NCBI RefSeq assembly: GCF_011682145.1 | Contig: NZ_WHJH01000038.1 | Coordinates: 1-64,000, forward strand | Length of the DNA stretch: 64,000 nucleotides | Direction: 5' to 3' | Source of the DNA: Massilia mucilaginosa | GTDB taxonomy: Bacteria; Pseudomonadota; Gammaproteobacteria; Burkholderiales; Burkholderiaceae_D | Part shown: one piece after another, positions 17,587 through 25,200 of the stretch | How positions within the stretch are numbered: the first letter of the stretch is position 1 | How the letters are laid out: every line of letters begins with the position of its first letter | Notes under the pieces: generated by a model | What the model was told of the DNA's origin: nothing | Database searches by the model: none | The model's input: the letters and a program-made list of their open reading frames with translations, nothing else | Position numbers and translations under genes: made by a program

Positions 17587-18345
17587 TCAGCCCAGCCCCG
17601 CCAGGCGCGCGTTGCGTTCGCGTTCGAGCTTGGTGATGTACTTCTGCACGCTGGCAAGGCCGCCGCGCGAGATGTCGACGAAGGCGCAGCCGAGACGGCG
17701 GTTGGTCTTGTCGTTGAGCAGGGTCAGGTCGACCGAGTTGCGGATCATCAGGGTGGTCTGGACCGCGCCCACGTCCGGCAAGTCGATGCGGCAAGCGGTG
17801 TAGCTGTGGCCGATGGTGTTGCCGAGCACCAGCTTGTTGTCGAGAATGGCGATGCCGCCGCAGCTGATATCGGCCAGCGGAAACACATGGGTGCCGCCGC
17901 CCAGGTCTTGCGGCAGGCGGATCACCACCGACACCGGGTTGCTGACCGGCGTGATCATGCGGTAGAACTCGCGCCGTTGCAGGCGAATCATGGTTTCCGG
18001 GAGCGGCATCACGAAGGCCGGGGTATCCTCGAAGGTGCCGGCCTGCACTGCTTCGGACGAGAACAGGATGCGGATCTTGTCGAGCGACGTCTCGAACATG
18101 ATCCGGCCGACATTGGCGAAGCGGCGATGCTGCTCGGGGTCGGCCGAGCCGTCCAGGGTGACCGTGTTGTTGTCGGGATCGACATCGAGAATGGCCGAGA
18201 CGCACACTTCGGTGCCGCGCCGGATGACCATGCGCACCAGCTGGCGCTTCTCGCCGATGCTGCGCAACAGTGCGATGATTTCCTTGCGCGAGGCGACTTC
18301 GAAGTCGTGCCAGCTTTCTATATCGGAATCATTGGTTGATTGCAT
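17587..18345 (-). CDS. YcgR-type c-di-GMP flagellar brake protein
   Basis: 252 residues from MQSTNDSDIESWHDFEVASR, with an N-terminal YcgR domain and a C-terminal PilZ domain. The PilZ c-di-GMP ligands are visible: RLQRREFYR (121-129, supplying the RxxxR arginines) and ADISCGG (158-164, the D/NxSxxG motif). YcgR proteins bind c-di-GMP and slow the motor. It overlaps the end of the FlhB-like gene by 17 nt, so it belongs to the late flagellar operon. The diguanylate cyclase at 37.6 kb is a possible local source of the ligand. Confidence 0.92.
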   Translation of the reverse strand: MQSTNDSDIESWHDFEVASRKEIIALLRSIGEKRQLVRMVIRRGTEVCVSAILDVDPDNNTVTLDGSADPEQHRRFANVGRIMFETSLDKIRILFSSEAVQAGTFEDTPAFVMPLPETMIRLQRREFYRMITPVSNPVSVVIRLPQDLGGGTHVFPLADISCGGIAILDNKLVLGNTIGHSYTACRIDLPDVGAVQTTLMIRNSVDLTLLNDKTNRRLGCAFVDISRGGLASVQKYITKLERERNARLAGLG

Positions 18346-18691
18346 CTTTGTCTGCCGCTTCTTGTGGTCGGTCGATGAAAAGGGCTGCGTCCGGTGGGGC
18401 GGGCAGGGGGCCGCCGGTGGCCTGGGCGGCTTCAATATGATATAGCCAGGCCAGCAGTTCCGCAATCGCCCGATACAGGCCGGGCGGGATCTGGCTGTCC
18501 AGGTCCACCCCCATCAGCAGCGCCACCAGTTCTTTCGATTCGTGCACGAAGACGCCGGCATCCTTGGCGCGCTCGATGATCTGGGCGGCGATCAGGCCCT
18601 TGCCCTTGGCCACCACCTTGGGCGCCGGATCGCCATTGTTGTAGGCCAGCGCGACCGCCGACCGGGCGCGTTTCGGCGGCGCCTCAGCCAT
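18329..18691 (-). CDS. Stand-alone FlhB C-terminal domain protein (FlhX-like)
   Basis: 120-residue soluble protein matching only the cytoplasmic domain of the export switch FlhB: AVALAYNNGDPAPKVVAKGK, then LIAAQIIERAKDAGVFVHES and IPPGLYRAIAELLAWLYHIE. It begins just after the point where FlhB is autocleaved, so the NPTH motif and the membrane part are absent. Such free FlhB_C proteins are known in several bacteria and can partly replace the cleaved FlhB fragment. It overlaps the second FliK gene by 8 nt; pairing an export switch domain with a ruler protein is suggestive. Confidence 0.88.
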   Translation of the reverse strand: MAEAPPKRARSAVALAYNNGDPAPKVVAKGKGLIAAQIIERAKDAGVFVHESKELVALLMGVDLDSQIPPGLYRAIAELLAWLYHIEAAQATGGPLPAPPDAALFIDRPQEAADKDAINQ

Positions 18692-19916
18692 TGCCGGGCT
18701 CCGCCGTGCGGATCACCAGCGAGGCCAGCGCCGTGCCGGACACGTCCAGCGCCGAGGTCAGTTCGCCGGCGCGCGCGCGCAGGGCTTCGCCCGTGCCTTC
18801 GCTGGCGGTGCGCAGTTCGATGTGGACCTTGTCGCCGGTGGTGACGATGGTCGCCTCGATCTCGCCCAGCAGCGGAAAGCGCAGGCGCATGCCGCTGCGC
18901 CACACCGGGGCGCTGTCTTCCCCGGCGCCGCGTCCGCGCTGCTCGGGCGCGTCTTTATGGATTTCCCACTGCAAGTCCTGGCCCGGCGCCAGCTGGCCCT
19001 GCCAGCTCACGCGCGCCTGTTCGTGGGTCGTCAGTTGCAGGTTGATGAGCTGGGCGCTGGCCAGTTCCGCCGCCGCCGAACCCGGCTTGGCGCCGGGCGT
19101 ACTCATGCCTTGCTGCATCTGCGGTTCGCGCTGCAGTTCGCTCAAGGGGCGCTTGCCGTCGGCCCATTCGGCCACGTGCGATTCGTAGAACACGCCGCTG
19201 CCGCTGATGGTCTGTTCCAGCTTGCGCGCCAGTTCGGCCGCTGGCGGCACGCCGTTTTTCGGGTCGATCAGGGGCGCCGCGCCGGCAATCGCGGGCGGCT
19301 TGCCCGAGACCGGATGGCCGATGTCGAGTATGCGCGCGAGCAGTTGTCCGGTATTGCTGATCCTGGCCGGCAGGGTGTTGGCGTCGAGCTTGGGCAGGTC
19401 GGCGCTGGCGGTCATGGGCGACTTGCCGAGCAGGGTCGCGGCCAGGCTGGTGGTGCGCCCGGCCATGTTGGCCGATGGCGCGCCCTTGCTTTCCTGCGGC
19501 GCCGCTTGCGGCAAAACGGGCGGCGGCACGGGCGCGCGTTCCGGCGTGGCGGCCGCCGGCAGGGCAGCGCCCGGCAAGGGGGTCTGGGGCGTGCCGGCAG
19601 GCTGGCCCGGCAACTGGGCCGGCTGGCCGGTGTCCAGGCGGAACTGCGGACGCGGCGTGATGGAAATCAGGGTCATCGGCACTTCGGTGCCGGCTTGCGC
19701 CCCCTGGGGCAGGCTCATGCGGGCTTGTTCGCCCGCCACCCTGACCAGAAAGGTGCCGTCGGTGAACCTGGACAGCACCGCCACCTGCATCGACTTGCCG
19801 ACTTCGGTCGAAAGGACGCGGGTGAGCGCTTCCTGGCGCGCATCGCCGACCCCGGGCGCGGGGCGTGCCGGGTCGATCCTGCCGACTTGCCCCGGTCCGT
19901 CGGTACGCGCCAGCAT
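18684..19916 (-). CDS. Second FliK-like hook-length control domain protein
   Basis: 410-residue protein with a Pro/Gln/Ala-rich middle and a C-terminal domain resembling the FliK Flg_hook domain (LINLQLTTHEQARVSWQGQL, MRLRFPLLGEIEATIVTTGD, VHIELRTASEG). It differs clearly from the canonical FliK at 5037. It lies between fliT and the FlhB-like gene in the late operon; FlhB and FliK are partners in switching export specificity, so this gene pair may modify the switch. It could also be a diverged paralogue with another role. Confidence 0.75.
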   Translation of the reverse strand: MLARTDGPGQVGRIDPARPAPGVGDARQEALTRVLSTEVGKSMQVAVLSRFTDGTFLVRVAGEQARMSLPQGAQAGTEVPMTLISITPRPQFRLDTGQPAQLPGQPAGTPQTPLPGAALPAAATPERAPVPPPVLPQAAPQESKGAPSANMAGRTTSLAATLLGKSPMTASADLPKLDANTLPARISNTGQLLARILDIGHPVSGKPPAIAGAAPLIDPKNGVPPAAELARKLEQTISGSGVFYESHVAEWADGKRPLSELQREPQMQQGMSTPGAKPGSAAAELASAQLINLQLTTHEQARVSWQGQLAPGQDLQWEIHKDAPEQRGRGAGEDSAPVWRSGMRLRFPLLGEIEATIVTTGDKVHIELRTASEGTGEALRARAGELTSALDVSGTALASLVIRTAEPGNG

Positions 19917-19927
19917 CGCGAGGACGA

Positions 19928-20275
19928 CTAGACGCCGCCGTAGGCGTTATTCAGGCGGCGCGAGGTGCCGCTGCTGTTGATCAGTTGCGACAGCTGCGCC
20001 ATCCAGGGCGTGGTCAGGTCGCGGATGGTGCGGTCATAGGCCAGCAACTGCTTGATGATCGCCACTTTCTTGACCCGGCTGGCGCCGTCCAGCAAGATCT
20101 GCTGGTCGTTGGCCTGCAAGGCGCTGGCGTGCGCGCCGACCCGTTTTTCGAGCAGGCTCAGTTCATCCCACTCGCCGCTTTCGGCCGCGGCCACCATCTG
20201 TTCGGACAGGGCCAGCATGGCTTCGTAGGTGGAGAGCACGTCGTCGTTGGTCATCGCGTTGGTCATGGTCATCAT
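19928..20275 (-). CDS. fliT: Flagellar export chaperone FliT
   Basis: 115-residue helical protein (MTNDDVLSTYEAMLALSEQM; EWDELSLLEKRVGAHASALQ) with the size and composition of FliT, the chaperone of the filament cap FliD. The start is uncertain among three close ATGs (residues 1, 2, 4 and 8 are Met). It abuts fliS with no spacer and follows fliD-fliS, the usual order. FliT sequence conservation is low, so context carries much of the weight. Confidence 0.85.
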   Translation of the reverse strand: MMTMTNAMTNDDVLSTYEAMLALSEQMVAAAESGEWDELSLLEKRVGAHASALQANDQQILLDGASRVKKVAIIKQLLAYDRTIRDLTTPWMAQLSQLINSSGTSRRLNNAYGGV

Positions 20276-20728
20276 TCAGGCGCTCATCAGGTTGGACATG
20301 CGGTTGGGCGCCATTTCGGACGCGGGATTGACGGCCGGCGCCGCGCCGATGGCGTTCCAGGTCTCGCGCAGCTCGGTCAGCAAGCCCTGGATTTCGACCA
20401 TGATCTCGGTATCGTTTTTCAGGTTCGCCGCCAGCAGGCGCGCGCTCATGTATTCGTACAGGGCGTCGAGGTTCTCGGCGATCTGGCCGCCGGCTTTTTT
20501 GTCGAGGCTGGCGCGCAGGCCATTGTCGATGATCTGGATGGCTTTCGAGATCGCCTTGCCTTTTTCCGGGATGTTGCCCGACTTCATGTGCATCAGGCCG
20601 GTCAGCACCGCCACCAGCGCGCCGTCGAACAGCATGACGATCAGCTTGTGCGGGGATGCCGCCACCACACTCGTTTCCAGGCCGACTTTGGCGTAGCTGC
20701 TTGCGCCCCTGTTGGGAGATCCAAACAT
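20276..20728 (-). CDS. fliS: Flagellin chaperone FliS
   Basis: 150-residue secretion chaperone that keeps flagellin unpolymerised before export. Diagnostic sequence: YAKVGLETSVVAASPHKLIV followed by MLFDGALVAVLTG, and the C-terminal EIQGLLTELRETWNAIG. It lies 26 nt downstream of fliD and immediately upstream of fliT. Its substrates are presumably the two flagellins at 23.4 and 25.2 kb. Confidence 0.97.
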   Translation of the reverse strand: MFGSPNRGASSYAKVGLETSVVAASPHKLIVMLFDGALVAVLTGLMHMKSGNIPEKGKAISKAIQIIDNGLRASLDKKAGGQIAENLDALYEYMSARLLAANLKNDTEIMVEIQGLLTELRETWNAIGAAPAVNPASEMAPNRMSNLMSA

Positions 20729-20754
20729 AATTAATGTCCTCTTTTTGAATGCGA

Positions 20755-22764
20755 CTATCGAAGGCTGTTAAGGGATGCGAGCTGCTGCGCAAGGAAGTTA
20801 CTGGTCGAACTCATGCCCGAGAGCATCACGTCGAGCGAAGAATATTGCTTGCGCAAGTCTTTTTCGGTCTGGGTCAGGCGCACATTCAGGGCCGTGCGCT
20901 GCTTGGCGATATCGGCCAGGCTGGCGTTGATGCCGGCGTTCTTGCCTGCGATGGTGCCCTTGGCATTCGCAAAACTGTCGATCAGCTCGGTGAACTGGGC
21001 GCCCACCCCTTTCGAGATGTTCACCGTGCCGCGTTCGCCGATGGCGCCGCCCGTCACCTGGATCTGGATGCCGGAACTGGCCGAGCCGACGTTGCCCGTC
21101 AGGTTCTGGCCGCTGCCGGTGGCGGCGGCGCCGCCGATGGTGCCGGCCACGTCGAGGCCGTCGACCAGGGTCGGCGTGCCCAAAAGGCTGTTGGCGCCGC
21201 TGCCGGTGATGCTTATTTTCGAGGTCGAGCCGAACTTGTTCGAGGTGATCGTGAAGATCCCGTTGTCCTGCTTGACCAGCACCCCGGTGCCGCTGGTGGC
21301 GCTGGCGCTGGTGGCGCCGACCGCGCCGTTGATGATCGACTGCACGTGGCTGGCCAGGCTGGCCGCCGTGTAATTGCCGGCCAGCAGGGTGGCGGTCGAG
21401 GTCACGCCGTTGATGGTCAGCGACAACTGGTCGTTCACGCCCTTGGTGATGCTGGTATCGGCGGCGACGCTGCCGGTGGCGCTGCCTTGCGTGGCCAGCT
21501 GGCTGATCACCACTGCCTTGGTGCCGACCGTGCTGTTGGTGGTGGAGCCGACGAAGCTGACCAGGCTGTCCGTAGTCGAGCCGACCGTGCTGAGCAGCTT
21601 GGAGACGTCGTCCAGGTTGCTGTCCAGCGCTTTTTGCAGCTTGGTGCTGTCGAGCTTGAGGGAGCCGTCGGCCTGGAACGACACGCCCAGCTGGCTCATG
21701 CTGCTGATGTCGCCGTCCATGCCCGGCACCGGCGTGAAGAATGTCTTGCGCAGGCTCGATTGCAGGTTGCGCACGGTGGCGTCGCCCAGCAGCACGCCGG
21801 CACCCTTGCCTTCGCTGGCCTTGGGCGCCGTGGTCAGGCCGGCGATCGTCGTGTTCAGCTCGTTGTAAGCCTTGATGAAATTGTTGATCGCCGTTTTCGC
21901 GCCGCTGCTGTCGCTGGTGATGTTGACGGTGCTGGTGCCGATCTTGAGCGCGCTGATGGTCACGCCCTGGATCGCTTCCGAGACGTTGTTGCTCTGGCTG
22001 CTGATGGCCACGCCGTTGATGGTCAGCTTGGTGTTTTGCGCCGCGCTGTTCTGGGTCATGTTCTGGGTGCCGTCGGCGGCGTAGCCGAGCAGGCTGCCGA
22101 TGGCCGGGTCGCCCGAGACGCCAATGCGCATGCTCGAGGTTTCGCCGGTCTGGGCCGAGGTCAGCACCAGGCGGTTGGGGCTGGCGCTGCCGTCCGAAAT
22201 GATGGACGCGGTCACGCCCACATTGGCCTTGTTGATGGCGTCGCGGATGCCTTGCAGCGAATTGTTGCTCGCGTCCAGGGTCACGGTGCGCGCCGAGCGC
22301 GTGGCGTCCTGGGCGAAGGTGGCGCCGGTGTAGGCGCCGTTGGCCAGGGTGCCGCCCGTGATGCTGCCGAATTCGAAGGTCAGGGTGGTGGCCGCGCCGC
22401 TGCCGATGAGGGCGGTGGTGCTGGCCTGGCCGGCCGAGGTGAGGGTTTGCGCCTGCGACAGCTGGCTCACGTTGACGCTGTAACTGCCCTTGATCGTATC
22501 CTTGCCGGCGGTCGCGGTCAGGATGGCCGAGTCGGACGACGAGGCGCCGATGGTCTTGAACTTGGTCGGGTCGGCCAGACCCGTGACGGCGGTCTGGAAG
22601 CCGTTCAGGGAACCGCTGAGCGAGCCGTAGGCCGCCAGCTTGGCGGTGTACGCCTTTTCCTTGTCCTGCATGGCGACGAAAGGCCGGCTCTCCGCCACCA
22701 TCAATTTATTGACGATGTCGTTGACGTCGATAGAGCCGCCTGAACTGACGGATGAAATGGCCAC
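20755..22764 (-). CDS. fliD: Flagellar filament cap protein FliD (large form)
   Basis: Caps the growing filament and folds incoming flagellin. The 669-residue product starts MAISSVSSGGSIDVNDIVNK and ends in the conserved helical region (FTELIDSFANAKGTIAGKNA; SSLDVMLSGMSSTSNFLAQQ). It is about 200 residues longer than enteric FliD; the extra part (about residues 420-570) contains a flagellin-IN-like stretch (LSLTINGVTSTATLLAGNYT). A sigma-28 promoter lies at 22799-22825, making fliD-S-T a late operon. Confidence 0.95.
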   Translation of the reverse strand: MAISSVSSGGSIDVNDIVNKLMVAESRPFVAMQDKEKAYTAKLAAYGSLSGSLNGFQTAVTGLADPTKFKTIGASSSDSAILTATAGKDTIKGSYSVNVSQLSQAQTLTSAGQASTTALIGSGAATTLTFEFGSITGGTLANGAYTGATFAQDATRSARTVTLDASNNSLQGIRDAINKANVGVTASIISDGSASPNRLVLTSAQTGETSSMRIGVSGDPAIGSLLGYAADGTQNMTQNSAAQNTKLTINGVAISSQSNNVSEAIQGVTISALKIGTSTVNITSDSSGAKTAINNFIKAYNELNTTIAGLTTAPKASEGKGAGVLLGDATVRNLQSSLRKTFFTPVPGMDGDISSMSQLGVSFQADGSLKLDSTKLQKALDSNLDDVSKLLSTVGSTTDSLVSFVGSTTNSTVGTKAVVISQLATQGSATGSVAADTSITKGVNDQLSLTINGVTSTATLLAGNYTAASLASHVQSIINGAVGATSASATSGTGVLVKQDNGIFTITSNKFGSTSKISITGSGANSLLGTPTLVDGLDVAGTIGGAAATGSGQNLTGNVGSASSGIQIQVTGGAIGERGTVNISKGVGAQFTELIDSFANAKGTIAGKNAGINASLADIAKQRTALNVRLTQTEKDLRKQYSSLDVMLSGMSSTSNFLAQQLASLNSLR

Positions 22765-22798
22765 GAACGCCTCCTGGTAAAAGCATGAATATACTAAG

Positions 22799-22825
22799 TT
22801 AACGGCATCTTCTATCCATACTTTA
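22799..22825 (-). promoter_or_regulatory. Sigma-28 (FliA) promoter of fliD
   Basis: Reading the minus strand: TAAAGTAT, 11 nt, GCCGTTAA. This matches the FliA consensus TAAAGTTT-N11-GCCGATAA at 13 of 16 positions or better, with exact spacing, about 35 nt upstream of the fliD ATG at 22764. It lies between flaG and fliD and directs transcription of fliD-fliS-fliT and perhaps the downstream fliK-like, FlhB-like and ycgR genes. Confidence 0.85.
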
Positions 22826-22897
22826 GAGGGGTAATCCGGTGCTTGTTCGGTTTATGCCCGGATTGCGCACGATTCAGGCGCTTTTTCGCCAATTCCA

Positions 22898-23293
22898 TCA
22901 GGCAACCTGGCTGATCAGCAAACCCTGGACTTTTTCCAGCGCCTTGCCGATTTCGAGCGCTTCGGCGCTGGGCATCTGGCGGATCACTTCCTTGGTGGTC
23001 TGGTCGATGATCTTGACCACGGTGCGCTTGCTGTCGGTATCGATCGAAAACTCGATATTGCGCGACAGGGCCTGCATCGCCACGTTGATCTGGCCGACCA
23101 CCTTGCTCACTTCGGCCGGGTCCGGCTCGGCCGCCTCTTTGGCGGGGTCGGTCTTGCCGGTCGCGGCCAGCGCCGCCGTCCTGACGCTAGTGGTGCTGGT
23201 GGCCGCGCCGGCGCCGCCAGCGGCCGTGGCGGCCGGGGCAGCCGGACGGGGCAGAGGAGCGCCTGCCGTGTTCTCCAGGGGACGAAGTTCCAT
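22898..23293 (-). CDS. flaG: FlaG family flagellar protein
   Basis: 131-residue protein; FlaG proteins influence filament length and are usually placed between flagellin and fliD, as here. The C-terminal domain is typical: VVGQINVAMQALSRNIEFSI, then DSKRTVVKIIDQTTKEVIRQ and MPSAEALEIGKALEKVQG. The N-terminal 50 residues are Ala/Pro-rich and variable. It follows the flagellin gene at 23365 after a hairpin, and precedes the fliD promoter. Confidence 0.92.
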   Translation of the reverse strand: MELRPLENTAGAPLPRPAAPAATAAGGAGAATSTTSVRTAALAATGKTDPAKEAAEPDPAEVSKVVGQINVAMQALSRNIEFSIDTDSKRTVVKIIDQTTKEVIRQMPSAEALEIGKALEKVQGLLISQVA

Positions 23294-23311
23294 GACCGTA
23301 TTCCTTTAACG

Positions 23312-23343
23312 AAAATTCCCCGGCGCGCAAAAAGCGGCCGGGG
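23312..23343 (-). terminator. Rho-independent terminator after first flagellin
   Basis: On the minus strand the flagellin gene is followed by a CCCCGGC...GCCGGGG hairpin (arms 23337-23343 and 23318-23324, 12-nt loop) and then an AATTTTCGTT stretch. A hairpin in the same place follows the second flagellin. It probably ends most flagellin transcripts while allowing some reading into flaG. Confidence 0.65.
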
Positions 23344-23364
23344 AGTGCAGCGAAGCGGGGCCGG

Positions 23365-24807
23365 TTAGCCGCGCAGCAGGGACAACACCCCGTTTGGCAA
23401 CTGGTTGGCCTGGGCCAGCATGGCCGTGCCTGCCTGTTGGAGAATCTGGCCGCGCGTCAATTTGGCCGTTTCCGACGCGAAATCGGTGTCCTGGATGCGG
23501 CTGCGCGAGGCGGACAGGTTTTCCGAGGTCGATTGCAGGTTGGTGACCGCGGTTTCAAAACGCGACTGCAGGGCGCCGAACGATGCGCGCTGGCTGTTGA
23601 CGTTGGCCAGGGCCGAGTCGAGCACTTTCAGTGCGTCCGATGCACCCTTGGCGGTCGAGACGTCCACAGCGGCCACGGTATTGAGCGTTGCCGCCGTGTT
23701 CAGCGTGACTGCGTTCGAACCGGTGCTGCCGATCGAGAAACCCTTGTCCGAGTTCATCGACACATAACCCATCGAGGTCGAGGTGGTGCCGGTCGCCATT
23801 GGCACCCCGGCTGCCACCGTGCCGGCCGAGTTGATGGCCGAACCGGTAATCGATGCCGATGCACTGTTGTTGGCGAGGGTGATGTTGTTGCCAGCGGCAT
23901 TGGTCAGGATCAGGCCGTCGTTGCTGCTGTTCAGTTTGGCGGTAACGCCGGTTTTCGACGACACATCGTTAAATGCGCTCACCGCCGATGCCAGGCCGGA
24001 GGCATTCAGGGCCGCGCCGACCGTGAAGGTGACGTTGGCGGGAGCGCTGTTGTCGGATGTGACAGCCAGCGAGTACACGCCGGCGGCGGTCAGGCTGATC
24101 GCTTCTTCGGTTTTGGCGTCGGCGGTCACGCCGGTGGTGGCCGAGGCGCCGTTGATGGTGGCGGCCAGCGACTGCGCGGTATCGGTCGCGGTAACGGCGA
24201 TGTTGGTGGTGGCCAGGCCTTGCAGTGCGAACGAGCCGGCGGTGTAGGCAGTATTGGTGGTGGCGGTGGTCGCTGGCGCCGTGGTCGACACTTCGTTATT
24301 GCCGTAGTTATTGGTACGGAAGTTGGCGGTGGTCGCCTGGATGGTCTGGCCGGCATTCGCGCCCACCTGGAAGGTGGCGGTGCCAAAGCTGCCGTCGAGC
24401 AGTTTGAGGCCGTTGAATTCCGAGGTCTGGGAGATACGGTCGGCTTCCGACAACAGCTGGCCAACCTCGGCCTGGATCGCTTTGCGGTCGCCGGCGGAGT
24501 TGGTGGCGTTCGACGATTGCACCGCCAGTTCACGCACACGCTGCAGGATGTTACCGGTCGATTGCAGGGAGCCTTCCGCCGTTTGCAGCATCGACACACC
24601 ATCGTTGGCATTGCGCCGGGCCTGGTCCAGGCCGCGGATCTGCGACGTGAAACGTTCGGAAATGGCCAGGCCAGCCGCGTCATCCTTGGCACTGTTGATA
24701 CGCAAACCGGACGACAGGCGCTGCAGCGACGTCGCCAGCGAGGAGCCCGAAGTGGTCAGGTTGCGTTGTGCGTTGAGGGAGGCGATGTTGGTGTTGATGA
24801 CGCTCAT
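23365..24807 (-). CDS. fliC: Flagellin (copy 1)
   Basis: Filament subunit of 480 residues. The conserved D0/D1 ends are intact ([20 protein letters not shown] at the start; [20 protein letters not shown] and [11 protein letters not shown] at the end). The central exposed domain (about 175-390) is rich in Ser, Thr and Ala, well suited to O-glycosylation. A strong ribosome site (AAGGAG) and a sigma-28 promoter precede it. It is nearly identical in layout and length to the copy at 25201, with a 98-bp stretch (24266-24363) identical to 26102-26199. Confidence 0.98.
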   Translation of the reverse strand: MSVINTNIASLNAQRNLTTSGSSLATSLQRLSSGLRINSAKDDAAGLAISERFTSQIRGLDQARRNANDGVSMLQTAEGSLQSTGNILQRVRELAVQSSNATNSAGDRKAIQAEVGQLLSEADRISQTSEFNGLKLLDGSFGTATFQVGANAGQTIQATTANFRTNNYGNNEVSTTAPATTATTNTAYTAGSFALQGLATTNIAVTATDTAQSLAATINGASATTGVTADAKTEEAISLTAAGVYSLAVTSDNSAPANVTFTVGAALNASGLASAVSAFNDVSSKTGVTAKLNSSNDGLILTNAAGNNITLANNSASASITGSAINSAGTVAAGVPMATGTTSTSMGYVSMNSDKGFSIGSTGSNAVTLNTAATLNTVAAVDVSTAKGASDALKVLDSALANVNSQRASFGALQSRFETAVTNLQSTSENLSASRSRIQDTDFASETAKLTRGQILQQAGTAMLAQANQLPNGVLSLLRG

Positions 24808-24883
24808 GGTAGTACTCCTTGCAATTACATTTTATTCATGTTGGCTCTGTGCCGTTCGCCTTGGAGTGCCCCTTTCGTTCCGA

Positions 24884-24904
24884 GACAATCACACCGCAGT
24901 CCTT
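24884..24904 (-). promoter_or_regulatory. Conserved flagellin leader element, copy 1
   Basis: A 21-nt block identical to 26718-26738, just downstream of the -10 box, so at the very start of the transcript (core GGACTGCGGTGTGATTGTC on the minus strand). The rest of the two leaders diverges, so this block is under selection or recently homogenised. It may govern mRNA stability or bind a regulator. Confidence 0.5.
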
Positions 24905-24908
24905 ATAT

Positions 24909-24935
24909 GTAACGGATTGCGGTCTGGAAAGTTTA
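24909..24935 (-). promoter_or_regulatory. Sigma-28 (FliA) promoter of flagellin copy 1
   Basis: Minus strand: TAAACTTT, 11 nt, TCCGTTAC, about 100 nt upstream of the flagellin start. Spacing is exact for FliA promoters and the boxes resemble those of copy 2 (TAAACTTT-N11-CCCGTTAC) and fliD (TAAAGTAT-N11-GCCGTTAA), which gives a local consensus TAAAnTnT-N11-nCCGTTAm. Confidence 0.8.
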
Positions 24936-25140
24936 GGGGGATTTTGGGTGTATATTTTTTGTTTTGGGTCTCAAGGCGTGACGCTGCCCGGCGCTAGACG
25001 ACAGCGTTTTCCCGAACTTGAGGGCAAAACAAAATCTATTTGGCGCTCATGAGCGAGGCCGGGGAGTCGGAAATCGGGCATTGCGCCGCGATTTTATTGC
25101 ATGTGAAACAAGAAGTTACTGCCGGGAGGGTCTGCTTGCG

Positions 25141-25174
25141 GTAAATTCCCCAGCCGGCCGAGAGCCGGCCGGGG
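25141..25174 (-). terminator. Rho-independent terminator after second flagellin
   Basis: A GC-rich hairpin lies 27 nt past the flagellin stop: minus strand CCCCGGCCGGC, 5-nt loop, GCCGGCTGGGG (25174-25148), followed by AATTTAC. The arms pair at 10 of 11 positions. It parallels the terminator after copy 1. Confidence 0.7.
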
Positions 25175-25200
25175 ATGCAAGGAGCTTGCTACGCTGGCGC

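Larger units (their letters stand above)
24808..25200. other. Intergenic region between the two flagellin genes
   Basis: 393 nt without a gene. It holds the leader and sigma-28 promoter of flagellin copy 1 (24808-24935) and the terminator of copy 2 (25141-25174). In the remaining 24936-25140 I see no gene, promoter or repeat. Confidence 0.7.

Noticed and set aside
20749-22743. Plus-strand open frame of 664 codons opposite fliD
   Set aside because: Mirror of fliD codon bias in high-GC DNA; composition is Arg/Gly/Ala/Asp repetitive and unlike protein.
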